This document shows, one piece after another, positions 16,732 through 26,037 of a stretch of 64,000 bases of DNA (the first letter of the stretch is position 1; each line of letters starts with the position of its first letter). The DNA comes from Streptomyces qinglanensis. Its GTDB lineage: Bacteria; Actinomycetota; Actinomycetes; Streptomycetales; Streptomycetaceae. The translations under genes were made by a program, and so were the position numbers. Location of the stretch: the NCBI RefSeq assembly GCF_900111245.1, contig NZ_FOGO01000014.1, positions 1-64,000 on the forward strand. Direction: 5' to 3'. The notes beneath the pieces are model-generated. The model ran no database searches, had not been told where the DNA came from, and saw only the letters and a list, made by a program, of their open reading frames with translations.

Positions 16732-16747
16732 TCAACGGTATCGTTGA
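16732..16747. promoter_or_regulatory. Inverted repeat TCAACG-N4-CGTTGA in the esterase/TioE divergent region
   Basis: A perfect 6-bp inverted repeat with a 4-nt spacer lies in the 58-nt gap between the divergent starts 16727 and 16786, 5 nt before the esterase start codon. It is the best candidate operator for the MerR/TioE-type regulator. Promoter boxes in the gap are not clear. Confidence 0.6.
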
Positions 16748-16785
16748 ACCTTCGGTGGAAACTTTTCCGCGATATCGTCGGCTGC

Positions 16786-17712
16786 ATGGGGCGAAACCTT
16801 CAAAGTGCTGAGCGGCTCAGGCCGGTCGATCTGGCCCGCGGGCACGGTCTGTCCACGCAGGCGGTCAGGAACTATGAGGCGGACGGCATCCTGCCGCTCG
16901 CCGAGCGCACGGACCACGGCTACCGCACCTACACTCCGCTGCACGCGCGGGCCCTGCGCGCCTTCCTCGCCCTGCTGCCCGGCCACGGGCACCGGGCAGC
17001 GGCGTCGATCATGCGGGCCGTCAACGAGGACGCGGTCGAGGAGGCACTCCGCCTCGTCGACGAGAGCCATGTCCAACTCCTCGACGACCGGCGGACTCTC
17101 CAGGCCGTGGAGAGCGCTCTGCGCGACCTGCGGTCCGCCGGGTCGGGCCGGTCTTCCGGGTCGGGCCGGTCCGCCGGGTCGGCAGGCGCTACCGGGGAGG
17201 CGGGAGCGCCCGTGTCCGCCGGGTCCGGACCGACTGGGCCCGCACCGGCGTCCGGAGCGGACCGGTCCGGAGCGGACCGGTCCGGAGCGGACCGGTCCGG
17301 AGCGGACCGGCCCGGAGCGGACCGGCCCGGAGCCGGGTCCGCCGGGGCTGCGGGCGCCAGGGGCATGTTCATCGGGCCGCTGGCGGAAGAGCTCGGCATC
17401 CGGCCCGCGACGCTGCGCAAATGGGAGGCCGCGGGGCTGGTCGGCCCGCGCCGCGATCCGCTGACCGGGTACCGCGTCTACGACGAGGCCGCGGTACGGG
17501 ACGCCCGGCTCACCCACCAACTCCGGCGGGGTGGCTACCTGCTGGAGCAGATCGCTCCGCTGATCGCCCAGGTGCGGGCGGCCGGCGGGCCGGAACCGCT
17601 GGAGGACGCGCTGCGCGACTGGCACGGCCGACTGGCCACCCGGGCCCGGGCACTGCTCTCCGGAGCCGCCGAACTGGACTCCTATCTCGGTGAACGCGAA
17701 CGCCGCGGGTGA
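16786..17712 (+). CDS. TioE/MerR-type regulator with two HTH domains
   Basis: The 308-residue protein has two MerR-like winged-helix domains, N-terminal ('VDLARGHGLSTQAVRNYEADGIL' region, 10-75) and C-terminal (about 190-260, 'ELGIRPATLRKWEAAGLVGPRRD'), as in the TioE family. Between them is a disordered Ser/Gly-rich linker with five near-perfect 'GADRS/P' pentapeptide repeats coded by a 15-bp tandem repeat (about 17255-17335). The C-terminal helical part ends 'GAAELDSYLGERERRG'. It is divergent from the erythromycin-esterase gene and presumably controls it. The ATG at 16786 lacks a ribosome site. Confidence 0.87.
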   Translation: MGRNLQSAERLRPVDLARGHGLSTQAVRNYEADGILPLAERTDHGYRTYTPLHARALRAFLALLPGHGHRAAASIMRAVNEDAVEEALRLVDESHVQLLDDRRTLQAVESALRDLRSAGSGRSSGSGRSAGSAGATGEAGAPVSAGSGPTGPAPASGADRSGADRSGADRSGADRPGADRPGAGSAGAAGARGMFIGPLAEELGIRPATLRKWEAAGLVGPRRDPLTGYRVYDEAAVRDARLTHQLRRGGYLLEQIAPLIAQVRAAGGPEPLEDALRDWHGRLATRARALLSGAAELDSYLGERERRG

Positions 17713-18107
17713 AGCGCCTCGGGCAGCTCGCTGACATATGCCTTGAAGCCTTCGACGGCGTTCCTGCTGAGCGGGCGCACCTGGATCGAGAGCGGCGCCT
17801 GCGCCGGGCGGTCGAGCGCCCGGCGCAGGCAGGCAGGCAGGCCGGCCGCCGCGCGGTAGCCGGTGCCACCTGCCGGGCGCCGAACGGCCGGGAGCGCTTC
17901 GTCACCGTCCTGCTCGGCTTCCTCCGGACGCACCCGACCCGTCCGCACCCGGGCAGGAGGCCCGGTCCGCGAGGTCCTGACGCCGCCGGTGCCGTCCGCC
18001 GCCCGGAGGCGTCCGCCGCCGGGGGAGGGCTCGGCGGACGCACCCGGGAGAGGCCACCGGGCAGAGCGCGGCGAGCGGCCCGGCCGTCCGCCGCGGTCAC
18101 CGTACGG
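17713..18107. terminator. Convergent gap with a 14-bp hairpin terminator
   Basis: Perfect 14-bp arms at 17797-17810 and 17817-17830 with a 6-nt loop lie between the convergent TioE and dehydratase genes and probably terminate both. The rest of the 395-nt gap holds no gene I can support. A short minus-strand frame (17682-17948) has some protein-like wording but overlaps the TioE end and the hairpin. Confidence 0.65.
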
Positions 18108-19151
18108 TCAGTGCGTCGGCTCGCCCGGATCGGCGTTGCCGCCGCACAGCACGACGACGACCCGCTCGCCGGGGGACGGCACGTAGGGCGCGCTCTGCCC
18201 GTCGGCTCCGTCCGGCGCGGCGACGGCGCCCCGGATCGCGGACACCGCGGTGGCCGCCCCGTTCTCCACCGCCAGCCGGTACCGCTCCCACAGCTCGCGC
18301 CGGGCCGAGACCACGGCCTCGTCGCTCACCAGCACCGACCGCACATTGCGGGTGCCCGCCGCCGCCAGTGCCATCGGAGAGGCCCGGCGGGCGCCCAGCG
18401 AGTCGGCGGCGACGGAGTCCACCGGCACATCGACGACGCGCCCCGCCTCCAGCGCGGCGTTCAGCGCCCGGCACCGCTCGGGCTCCACGGCCACCACCCG
18501 GATCCCGTGGTGCTGCGCGGCGGCGGCCACCCCGGCGAACAGGCCGCCGCCGCCCACCGACACCACCACGGTGTCCACGAGGGGGACGTGCGCGCGGATC
18601 TCCTCCACCAGCGTCCCGGCACCCGCCGCGATGAGCGGATGGTCGTACGCGTGCGACGCCAGCGCCCCGGTGTCCGCGGCGAACGCCTCGCAGGCCGTCG
18701 CGGCGTCGGCGTACTCCGTGCCGACCAGCCGCACATCGGCCCCGTACGCGTGCAGCCGCTCGACCTTCACCTGCGGCGCGGTCTCCGGCAGGAAGACCGT
18801 GGCCGGCACGCCCAGTCCGCGCGCGGCCCACGCGCACGCGAGCCCCGCGTTGCCGCCGGAGGCCAGGGTGACGCCCGCCGCGGGAAGTTCCTCGCGCTCC
18901 CGGTGCGCGAGCAGGAAGTTCAGCGCGCCCCGCGCCTTGAAGCTTCCGGTGTGCTGCATGAACTCGAGGGCGAAGAACAGTTCGAAGTCCGGGGCGCCGG
19001 ACGCGCCTCCGGTACTCGCCGCCCCGACGTCCCCGCCGACGTCCCCGCCGACGTCCCCGCCGACGTCCGCGCGGGCGACCGCGACGGGGCGGACGCCGGT
19101 GCCGACCCGGTCGGCTGCGGTCTTGACATCTCCGTAAGAAAGATGGTGCAC
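18108..19151 (-). CDS. PLP-dependent serine/threonine dehydratase-like enzyme
   Basis: The 347-residue protein has the fold-type II PLP signature: Lys in 'MQHTGSFKARGALNFLL' as the Schiff-base lysine, 'VTLASGGNAGLACAWAARGLGVP' and the glycine-rich phosphate loop 'VVVSVGGGGLFAG'. Family members dehydrate Thr or Ser to 2-oxo acids plus ammonia, but this Streptomyces branch is not characterised. GTG at 19151 is chosen because AGGAG lies 7 nt upstream. A 12-bp tandem repeat inserts 'DVGGDVGGDVGG' near residue 28. Its promoter probably overlaps the end of the upstream helicase gene, where 10-bp repeats (19161-19190, 19205-19225) are seen. Confidence 0.85.
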   Translation of the reverse strand: MHHLSYGDVKTAADRVGTGVRPVAVARADVGGDVGGDVGGDVGAASTGGASGAPDFELFFALEFMQHTGSFKARGALNFLLAHREREELPAAGVTLASGGNAGLACAWAARGLGVPATVFLPETAPQVKVERLHAYGADVRLVGTEYADAATACEAFAADTGALASHAYDHPLIAAGAGTLVEEIRAHVPLVDTVVVSVGGGGLFAGVAAAAQHHGIRVVAVEPERCRALNAALEAGRVVDVPVDSVAADSLGARRASPMALAAAGTRNVRSVLVSDEAVVSARRELWERYRLAVENGAATAVSAIRGAVAAPDGADGQSAPYVPSPGERVVVVLCGGNADPGEPTH

Positions 19152-19219
19152 GGCGCGACTCCTGGACGTGCTCGGACGTGCTCGGACGTGAAGGGACAAA
19201 CAACTACGTTACGGCTACG

Positions 19220-21493
19220 TTACGACCTCCTGGCCACCGCCCCGTACTCGGTCGGCACTTGTGCCGCCAGTGCCTCCGGAAGCGGCCGGGTGTGCACCAC
19301 GACGAGTCCGGAGACCGCCCGGGTCAGCGCGACGTACAGCCGCCGCAGCCCCGTCCGCTCGTCCGGCTCCCCGGCCACGACCGCGGCCGGCTCGTCCAGC
19401 ACCACATAGTCGTACTCCAGGCCCTTGGCCAGCACGGCCGGTACGAGCGTCAACCGGGCCGCCGCGCTGGTCTCCGCACCGGGCGACAGCCAGCCGAGCC
19501 CCGCCGCGCGCAGTGCCGCGCGCAGCGCCGGGAGCCGTTCCTCCGCGGCGATCAGCCCGACCGATCCCTCCCGGTCCAGCGCCTCCCGGCACGCGTCCAC
19601 CACCATCCGGTCGGCCGCCGCGGTGGACTCGTCCGTGCCGCCGGGGGCGCGCCGCACGGCGAAGTCCCCCGGCGACTCCCGCACGGAGGTCGCGGGCCGC
19701 AGCCCCGGTGCGATGCCCGGCAGCAGCCGCGACGCGTACGCGATCACCTCACGCGGCACCCGGAACCCTTCGGTCAACTCCTCCACCGCGGCGCCCGGTT
19801 TCCCCAGATGCTCCAGGGCGGCCTCCCAGCTCTCCGTCGCCCACGGCGTGGTGCCCTGCGCCAGGTCGCCCAGCACCGTCGCCGACCCGGTCGAACAGCG
19901 CCGGCCCACAGCGCGGTACTGCATCGCGGAGAGGTCCTGGGCCTCGTCCAGCACCACATGCCCCAGCGAGGGCGTCCGCTGCACGGCGTCGGCGGCCTCG
20001 TCCACCAGCACCGCGTCGGCTGCCGACCAGCGGGCGCTCCGGACGCCGCGCGGCGCCTTCTCCCACAGGACCGCCCGCTGCTCCTCGGCGGTCAGCAGCC
20101 CCTCCGCCTGCTCGGCGAGGAACTCCGCGTCGGACAGCAGCCGCAGCACCACCTTGGCCGGATCGACGGGCGGCCACACCTGACGCACCACCGCCTTCAC
20201 CGCGGCGCTCCGCGCCACCGCGTCCTGCACCCGGTCGTCGGGCGCCTCCCCGGCCTGCTCCATCCGCACCAGCACGGCGTGCGCGATCCGCTGCGGCAGC
20301 GCCTCGCGGCCCGCCCCGTACCGCAGGCCGCGCTCCAGCAACTCCTCGGCCAGCTCCGCGATCTCGTGCGCGGGGATCCGCCATCGCCGCGAGCCGCGCA
20401 CCACCACGCACGGCTCCGCCGGAAGCGGACGCACTCCCGCGCGCACCGCCCGGCGCACCACCCCGGCCATCCGGGCGTCGCCCTTGACCCGGGCGGCCTC
20501 CGCACCGTCCACCGCCCGTACGGGGACGTCGGGGCGTGCCACCAACGCCTCCACCGTCGTCTGCCGTACGGCCACTTCGCCCAGCGCGGGCAGTACCTGC
20601 TCGATGTAGCGCAGGAAGGAGTCGTTCGGGCCGATCACCAGCGTGCCGGTCCGGGCCAGTTGCTCGCGGTGCGCGTACAGCAGGTAGGCGACGCGGTGCA
20701 GACCGACCGCCGTCTTGCCCGTCCCCGGGGCGCCCTGCACGCACACCGTCCCGTCGACACCGGCCCGGACGATCTCGTCCTGCTCGGGCTGGATCGTCGC
20801 GACGATGTCCCGCATGGGTCCCACACGGGGGCGCTCGATCTCGGCCTGGAGCAGTGCGCTGGTACGCCGTGCCCCCGGTGCGTCCGGTTCCGGCGCACCC
20901 GGCCGGGGGCTGCCCGGCTGCGGCACGCGGGCGTCCGGGGGCGGGGTGAGCCGCTCGTCCTCGTAGGCGGTCAACTCGCCGCCCGTGTACCCGAAGCGGC
21001 GCCGCAGCGCCACGCCCTGCGGGTCGGTGGGGGAGGCGCGGTAGAAGGGCTGCGAGACCGGGGCCCGCCAGTCGATGACCATGGGGTCGCCGTCCGCGTC
21101 GTGCACATGCCGCCGGCCGATGTGGAAGACCTGTGCGTCCGTGCGGTCGAGCCGGCCGAAGAACAGCGGCGTGTGCGCGAGATCGGCCAGCGCCGCGATC
21201 CGGTCCTCGATCCCCGCGGCGAGCGCCTCGGCGTTGACCCAGTTCGCGGTCACGTCGCGGATGTCGAGTGCCTCGGCGTCGGCCCGCATGGCACGGAGCG
21301 CGGCCCGCGAGGCCGCCAGATGGGCCCGCTCGCGGGCGAGCGGGTCGCGGGACGCGGGGACGCCGCCGGGTGCCGGCCCGCCGCCGCGACCTGGGCCGGG
21401 ACCCGCGCCGCCGGGATCGGTCCCGGTCCCGGTCTCGGCCTCGGACACGTCGTCCGGTACGTCGCCGGGTGCGGGTGTGGAGTGGTCGGTCAT
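19220..21493 (-). CDS. HelD/HelR-like RNA polymerase-recycling helicase
   Basis: The 757-residue ATPase matches the HelD family, which binds RNA polymerase, removes nucleic acid and, in the actinobacterial HelR branch, can release rifamycins. Visible features are a helical N-terminal arm (50-115), the 'DWRAPVSQPFYR' segment (141-152), Walker A 'GAPGTGKT' (254-261) preceded by a Q-motif, Walker B 'LDEAQDLSAMQYRAV', and the UvrD-type C-terminal motif 'LTRAVSGLVVVHT'. ATG at 21493 has GGAGG upstream. Whether it is a HelR proper is an inference; I saw no rifamycin-associated palindrome upstream. Confidence 0.85.
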   Translation of the reverse strand: MTDHSTPAPGDVPDDVSEAETGTGTDPGGAGPGPGRGGGPAPGGVPASRDPLARERAHLAASRAALRAMRADAEALDIRDVTANWVNAEALAAGIEDRIAALADLAHTPLFFGRLDRTDAQVFHIGRRHVHDADGDPMVIDWRAPVSQPFYRASPTDPQGVALRRRFGYTGGELTAYEDERLTPPPDARVPQPGSPRPGAPEPDAPGARRTSALLQAEIERPRVGPMRDIVATIQPEQDEIVRAGVDGTVCVQGAPGTGKTAVGLHRVAYLLYAHREQLARTGTLVIGPNDSFLRYIEQVLPALGEVAVRQTTVEALVARPDVPVRAVDGAEAARVKGDARMAGVVRRAVRAGVRPLPAEPCVVVRGSRRWRIPAHEIAELAEELLERGLRYGAGREALPQRIAHAVLVRMEQAGEAPDDRVQDAVARSAAVKAVVRQVWPPVDPAKVVLRLLSDAEFLAEQAEGLLTAEEQRAVLWEKAPRGVRSARWSAADAVLVDEAADAVQRTPSLGHVVLDEAQDLSAMQYRAVGRRCSTGSATVLGDLAQGTTPWATESWEAALEHLGKPGAAVEELTEGFRVPREVIAYASRLLPGIAPGLRPATSVRESPGDFAVRRAPGGTDESTAAADRMVVDACREALDREGSVGLIAAEERLPALRAALRAAGLGWLSPGAETSAAARLTLVPAVLAKGLEYDYVVLDEPAAVVAGEPDERTGLRRLYVALTRAVSGLVVVHTRPLPEALAAQVPTEYGAVARRS

Positions 21494-22694
21494 CGGGCTG
21501 CCTCCGGAGAGCACGGGCGCCCGCGGGCCGGGCGCCGGGCACGCGTGGTCGGCCCCCTGCGGCCCGGCGGGCGCGCGGCCCGGACGGGGCGGGAGGGGGC
21601 GGACGCACGGGCTCGGCACGCGGGCGCGGGCGTACGGACGGACAGGTCTGCGCGGCACCGCCCGCGGGTCCGCTGGTACGGATCCACGTACGGGTCCACG
21701 GGTGAGCCCGACCGGTTTCCGTGCGGCGGGCGCCTCGCGCCAGAGGGGCGCCGAGGGGGCAGACCGGGGATTGTAGCCACCGGCCGGCGAGCGGGCGATC
21801 CGTTTTCGGGCCCGGAACCCGGCGGCGGAAGGTCCCGGGGCCGGAGGGCTCCGCACGCTGTCCGGCGACGGCGCGGGCGAAGCCGTTTCGGTCTCGGGGC
21901 GGTTACTCGATTAGGGTCGACGCCCGGCGGCAATCAACGGCGATCCGGGACGGCCCGTCCTCCCGGTGGCGAGGAGGCGGCACGGGTGACTGGCAGCGGC
22001 GCCCCGCGTACCGGGCCCGCGCACGCCGCGAACCCGCTTCCGGAACCCGCCTCCGCCCCCGCCCTCGCCGCAGGCGCGCATGCAGCCGCGTGCCCCGTGG
22101 CCTCGCGCCGCGCCGCCCCGCGCACTGCCCGGCAGCCCGCCCCCCCTCCACGCCGTACGCGCCCGTCTCCCCGCAGCACGTACCCGCCTTCGTTCCGTAC
22201 CCGCCCGCCTCGCCTCTCCGCGGGCCGTGGCCGTACTGGCGCCGCCCGCCCGCGCACCCTCCCGGCGGCCCGTGTGCCGCCGGGCCCGCCCGCACCCGTC
22301 CGGCTCGCCGACGCCGGGCATCTCGCCTCCGGGCATCTCGCCTCCGGGCGTCTCGACGCCGTGCACCTCGCCTCCGGGCGCGTCGCCTCCGGGCGCGTCG
22401 GCGCCGGACCGCTCCGGAACGCTGACACCGTGCGCCCGCCGGGCAAGAATCAGCAGGGGCGGCCGGGCCGGGAAGCCGGCCGCCCGTCAGGGAAAGCGAA
22501 AGCCCCTCGGCAGGACGGGCCGGGGACGACCGTCCCGCAGGAGCAGCGCCCGGAGACCGGAGGGCCGACGGGTGGCAGGGGCGGTACGGGTACGACGACG
22601 GACAGCCCTCCGGCCGGTCCCGCCGACAGGCACCCCGCCGACAGGCGCCGGGACGGCCGCCGACCAGAGCGTGAAGAGGCCCGAGGAGGCCGGT
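21494..22694. other. 1.2-kb divergent region without a supportable gene
   Basis: No reading frame here shows convincing protein sequence; translations are low-complexity Arg/Pro/Ala strings on both strands. About 22309-22410 is an imperfect 15-bp tandem repeat built on GCATCTCGCCTCCGG. At about 21901-21925 a locally AT-richer patch (TTACTCGATTAGGGT) contains a TAGGGT box that could be a -10 element. The region separates the divergent helicase and AMP-binding genes and is unusually long for this chromosome. Confidence 0.6.
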
Positions 22695-24008
22695 GTGCGA
22701 AGCACCATGCAGGACATCCCGCTGACCGTGAACCGACTCCTCGTGCACGGCGCGTTCGCGCACGGGACCGCCCGGGTGACCACCTGGACGGGGACCACGG
22801 GTGGTGCCGAACCCGACCGTCGTACGTTCCTCGACACGGGCGTCCGCGCCGTGCAGCTCGCCGCCGCCCTGCACGACGACTTCGGGGTCGCGCCCGGGGA
22901 CACCGTCGCCACGCTGATGGCCAACACCGCCGACCACCTGGAGGCGTATCTGGCCGTCCCCTCGATGGGCGCCGTCCTGCACACCCTCGACCCGTGGCTG
23001 CCCGCCGACCAGCTCGTCGCGGCTGCGGTGCGCGGCGACGCGCGTGTGCTGATCACCGACCCGACGGGGCTCGCGCCGCTGGCCTCCGTGCTGCCCCGGC
23101 TCGGTCACCTGCGGCATGTGATCGTCGCGGGTGGCAACGACTCCGCGGCCGTCGTCAGCGGCGGTACCGCCTACGGCGCCGAGGTCCACGACTACGAGGA
23201 GCTGATCACCGACCGGCGCAGTCACTACGACTGGCCCGCGGTCGACGAGCGCGACGCGGCGGTGCTCTGCCACGCCGCGTCCGAGGACGGCACCGCGCCA
23301 CGCGGAGTCGCCTACAGCCACCGCGCCCTCTACCTGCACGCCCTCCAGGCGCAGACCCCGCAGGCGTACGGCATCGGCGAGGACGATCTGGTGCTGCCCG
23401 TCGTGCCGATGTCCCGGATGCTGGCCTGGGGGCTCCCCTACGCCGCGTTCGCCGGCGGCGCCTCGCTGCTGCTGCCCGGCACCTACGACCAGCCCGCGCC
23501 GCTCGCCGAGATGGCAGAGCGGGAGCGGCCCACGCTCGCGGTCGCCGACCCGGCCGTGTGGGACGGCATGCTGGAGGAGTTGGCCGCCCACCCCCGTGAC
23601 CTGTCCTCGCTGCGGGAGGCCGTGGTGGTCGGTGGGCCCGGCGCGGAGCCCGGCGGGACGCTGCTGGCGCAGGAGCTGCGCTGGCGGCACGGCATCAGCG
23701 CGGCGGCGGCCTGGGGAGCGCCCGAGACGCTCTCCCCGGCGTGCGTGGCCCGGCCCGCCGCCGGCCACTACCGCTTCCCCGCCTCGGTCGAATACGGCGT
23801 CACCGGGCCCGACCAGCGGCCGCTGCCCTGGGACGGGCAGTCCGAGGGCGAGCTGCTGCTGCGCGGCCCGTGGATCACCGCCTCCTACGTCGAGGACGCG
23901 GCGCCGCTGCACGAGGGCTGGCTGCGCACCGGCGAGACGGCGGCGATCACCCCGGACGGCCGCGTCGCGATGAAGCCCCCCGAGGCACCCTCGGCGGAGG
24001 GCCGGTAG
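22695..24008 (+). CDS. Degenerate, C-terminally truncated AMP-binding (acyl-CoA synthetase-like) protein
   Basis: GTG at 22695 is chosen because GAGGAGG ends 5 nt upstream; an ATG 12 nt later is also in frame. The 437-residue protein aligns by eye with Streptomyces long-chain acyl-CoA synthetases of ~540 residues (MQDIPLTVNRLL, 'PSMGAVLHTLDPWLP', 'YSHRALYLHALQ'). The ATP-binding A3 loop, normally TSGTTGxPKG, reads 'AASEDGTAPRG'; the A5 'GMTE' is 'GAPE'; A7 'TGD' is 'TGE'; and the whole C-terminal lid with the catalytic lysine is missing. It is probably catalytically dead, but the frame is intact, so it may be a retained pseudoenzyme. Confidence 0.82.
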   Translation: MRSTMQDIPLTVNRLLVHGAFAHGTARVTTWTGTTGGAEPDRRTFLDTGVRAVQLAAALHDDFGVAPGDTVATLMANTADHLEAYLAVPSMGAVLHTLDPWLPADQLVAAAVRGDARVLITDPTGLAPLASVLPRLGHLRHVIVAGGNDSAAVVSGGTAYGAEVHDYEELITDRRSHYDWPAVDERDAAVLCHAASEDGTAPRGVAYSHRALYLHALQAQTPQAYGIGEDDLVLPVVPMSRMLAWGLPYAAFAGGASLLLPGTYDQPAPLAEMAERERPTLAVADPAVWDGMLEELAAHPRDLSSLREAVVVGGPGAEPGGTLLAQELRWRHGISAAAAWGAPETLSPACVARPAAGHYRFPASVEYGVTGPDQRPLPWDGQSEGELLLRGPWITASYVEDAAPLHEGWLRTGETAAITPDGRVAMKPPEAPSAEGR

Positions 24009-24185
24009 CGCCGCCGGGAGCCGCCGTCCGCGCGGGCACCGGCGGGTGTGCGCCCTTTCCCGGGTGCGGGCCGGCCCCGGGCACCGGCCCTGCCCCGTCA
24101 CCCGGACCGGCCCGGACCAACCTGGACTGCCCCGGACGGCCCCGGACCGGCCCCGCTGCCCCCGCCGGGGCCCACTGCCGCTCGT

Positions 24186-25892
24186 CTACACCTCGTCCGG
24201 CTCCTCGGCGTTACCCGCGCTGCCCGCACTCCCGGTGCCCTCCGGGTCCGGGGCAGCCAGCAGGTCGACCGAGTCCATGATCCGGTAGGCGTATCCCTGC
24301 TCGGCGAGGAAGCGCTGGCGGTGGGCGGCGAAGTCCTGGTCGATGGTGTCGCGGGCGACCACCGAGTAGAAGCGGGCCTCGTGCCCGTCCGCCTTCGGCC
24401 GCAGCACCCGGCCCAGCCGCTGGGCCTCCTCCTGCCGGGAGCCGAAGGTCCCGGAGACCTGTACGGCCACGGTCGCCTCGGGCAGATCGACGGAGAAGTT
24501 GGCGACCTTCGAGACGACCAGGCAGTTCAGCTCGCCCGCGCGGAACGCGTCGAAGAGCTTCTCGCGCTGCGCGTTGGTGGTGTCGCCCTTGATGACCGGC
24601 GCCCCGATGTGCTCGCCCAGCTCGTCGAGCTGGTCGATGTACTGGCCGATGACCAGCGTCTGCTGGCCCGCGTGGCGGCGCACCAGCGCCTCGGTCACCC
24701 GGCGCTTGCTGTCGGTGGTCGCGCAGAACCGGTACTTCTCCTCCGGCTCGGCCGTCGCGTAGGCCAGCCGTTCGGAGTCGGTGAGGCTGACGCGGACCTC
24801 GACGCAGTCCGCGGGGGCGATGTAGCCCTGGTTCTCGATCTCCTTCCAGGGCGCGTCGAACCGCTTGGGGCCGATGAGCGAGAACACGTCCGACTCGCGC
24901 CCGTCCTCCCGCACCAGCGTCGCCGTCAGCCCGAGGCGGCGGCGGGCCTGGAGGTCGGCGGTGAACTTGAAGACCGGTGCGGGCAGCAGGTGCACCTCGT
25001 CGTAGACGATCAGGCCCCAGTCGCGGGAGTCGAACAGCTCCAGATGCGGGTAGACACCCTTCCGCTTCGTGGTGATCACCTGGTAGGTGGCGATGGTGAC
25101 GGGGCGGATCTCCTTCCGCGTCCCGCTGTACTCGCCGATCTCGTCCTCGGTCAGCGAGGTGCGCCGCACCAGCTCGTGCTTCCACTGGCGGGCCGAGACC
25201 GTGTTGGTGACCAGGATCAGCGTCGTCGCCTGCGCCTTGGCCATCGCACCGGCGCCCACCAGCGTCTTACCGGCACCGCAGGGCAGGACGACGACACCGG
25301 ACCCGCCGTGCCAGAAGCCCTCGACGGCCTGCTGCTGGTAGGGGCGCAGCGACCAGTCCTCTTCCTCCAGCGCGATGGGGTGCGCCTCGCCGTCCACGTA
25401 CCCGGCCAGGTCCTCGGCGGGCCAGCCCAGCTTCAGCAGTACCTGCTTGATCTGCCCGCGCTCGGACGGGTGCACGGCCACGGTGTCCGGGTCGATCCGC
25501 TCGCCCACCAGCGGCTGGATCTTCTTCGAGCGCAGCACCTCCTCCAGCACCGGCCGGTCGGTGCTCGTCAGCACCAGGCCGTGCGTGGGGTGCTTGCTGA
25601 GCGAGAGCCTGCCGTACCGGGCCATCGTCTCGGCGATGTCCACCAGCAGCGCGTGCGGCACCGGGTAGCGCGCGTACTCCACCAGCGCGTCCACCACCTG
25701 CTCGGCGTCGTGCCCGGCGGCCCGCGCGTTCCACAGCCCCAGCGGCGTCACCCGGTAGGTGTGCATGTGCTCCGGAGCCCGCTCCAGCTCCGCGAACGGC
25801 GCGATGGCCCTCCGGCACGCCTCGGCCAGCTCGTGATCGACTTCGAGCAGCAGCGTCTTGTCGCTCTGCACGATCAGGGGGCCACCGTTCAC
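24186..25892 (-). CDS. XPB-type DNA repair helicase
   Basis: The 568-residue SF2 helicase has an XPB N-terminal domain (1-165), Walker A 'CGAGKT' (205-210), the XPB-specific DEVH box (298-301), the RED motif (328-330) and a C-terminal helicase domain with 'QRLGRVLRPK'. Bacterial XPB unwinds 3'-5' and is linked to nucleotide excision or strand-exchange repair in actinobacteria. GTG at 25892 has AAGGG 6-7 nt upstream. The large helicase-associated protein gene lies 145 nt upstream on the same strand, and the two are a conserved actinobacterial pair. Confidence 0.93.
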   Translation of the reverse strand: MNGGPLIVQSDKTLLLEVDHELAEACRRAIAPFAELERAPEHMHTYRVTPLGLWNARAAGHDAEQVVDALVEYARYPVPHALLVDIAETMARYGRLSLSKHPTHGLVLTSTDRPVLEEVLRSKKIQPLVGERIDPDTVAVHPSERGQIKQVLLKLGWPAEDLAGYVDGEAHPIALEEEDWSLRPYQQQAVEGFWHGGSGVVVLPCGAGKTLVGAGAMAKAQATTLILVTNTVSARQWKHELVRRTSLTEDEIGEYSGTRKEIRPVTIATYQVITTKRKGVYPHLELFDSRDWGLIVYDEVHLLPAPVFKFTADLQARRRLGLTATLVREDGRESDVFSLIGPKRFDAPWKEIENQGYIAPADCVEVRVSLTDSERLAYATAEPEEKYRFCATTDSKRRVTEALVRRHAGQQTLVIGQYIDQLDELGEHIGAPVIKGDTTNAQREKLFDAFRAGELNCLVVSKVANFSVDLPEATVAVQVSGTFGSRQEEAQRLGRVLRPKADGHEARFYSVVARDTIDQDFAAHRQRFLAEQGYAYRIMDSVDLLAAPDPEGTGSAGSAGNAEEPDEV

Positions 25893-26037
25893 GCGTCACC
25901 CTTTCGACGTTCCGGTTCTGCGGGCCAAACGTCCAGTGTGCCTCAGCCCGGCGACGGACCGTCCCGTCGTGCGGCGCAGCTCACCCGCCGAGCACGGGAT
26001 GCCCGCGCCCGGCCCCTGCTCCCGTCTCCGGTGGCGG

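Noticed and set aside
17682-17948. Possible 88-codon minus-strand gene between TioE and the dehydratase
   Set aside because: It overlaps the 3' end of the TioE gene and a strong terminator hairpin, has no ribosome site and no recognisable family.
21494-21900. Search for the palindromic rifamycin-associated element upstream of the HelD/HelR-like gene
   Set aside because: No matching long palindrome was seen in the upstream region.
19178-23599. Plus-strand open frame of about 1473 codons opposite the helicase gene
   Set aside because: Antisense shadow of the HelD-like gene and the non-coding divergent region; no domain-like sequence.
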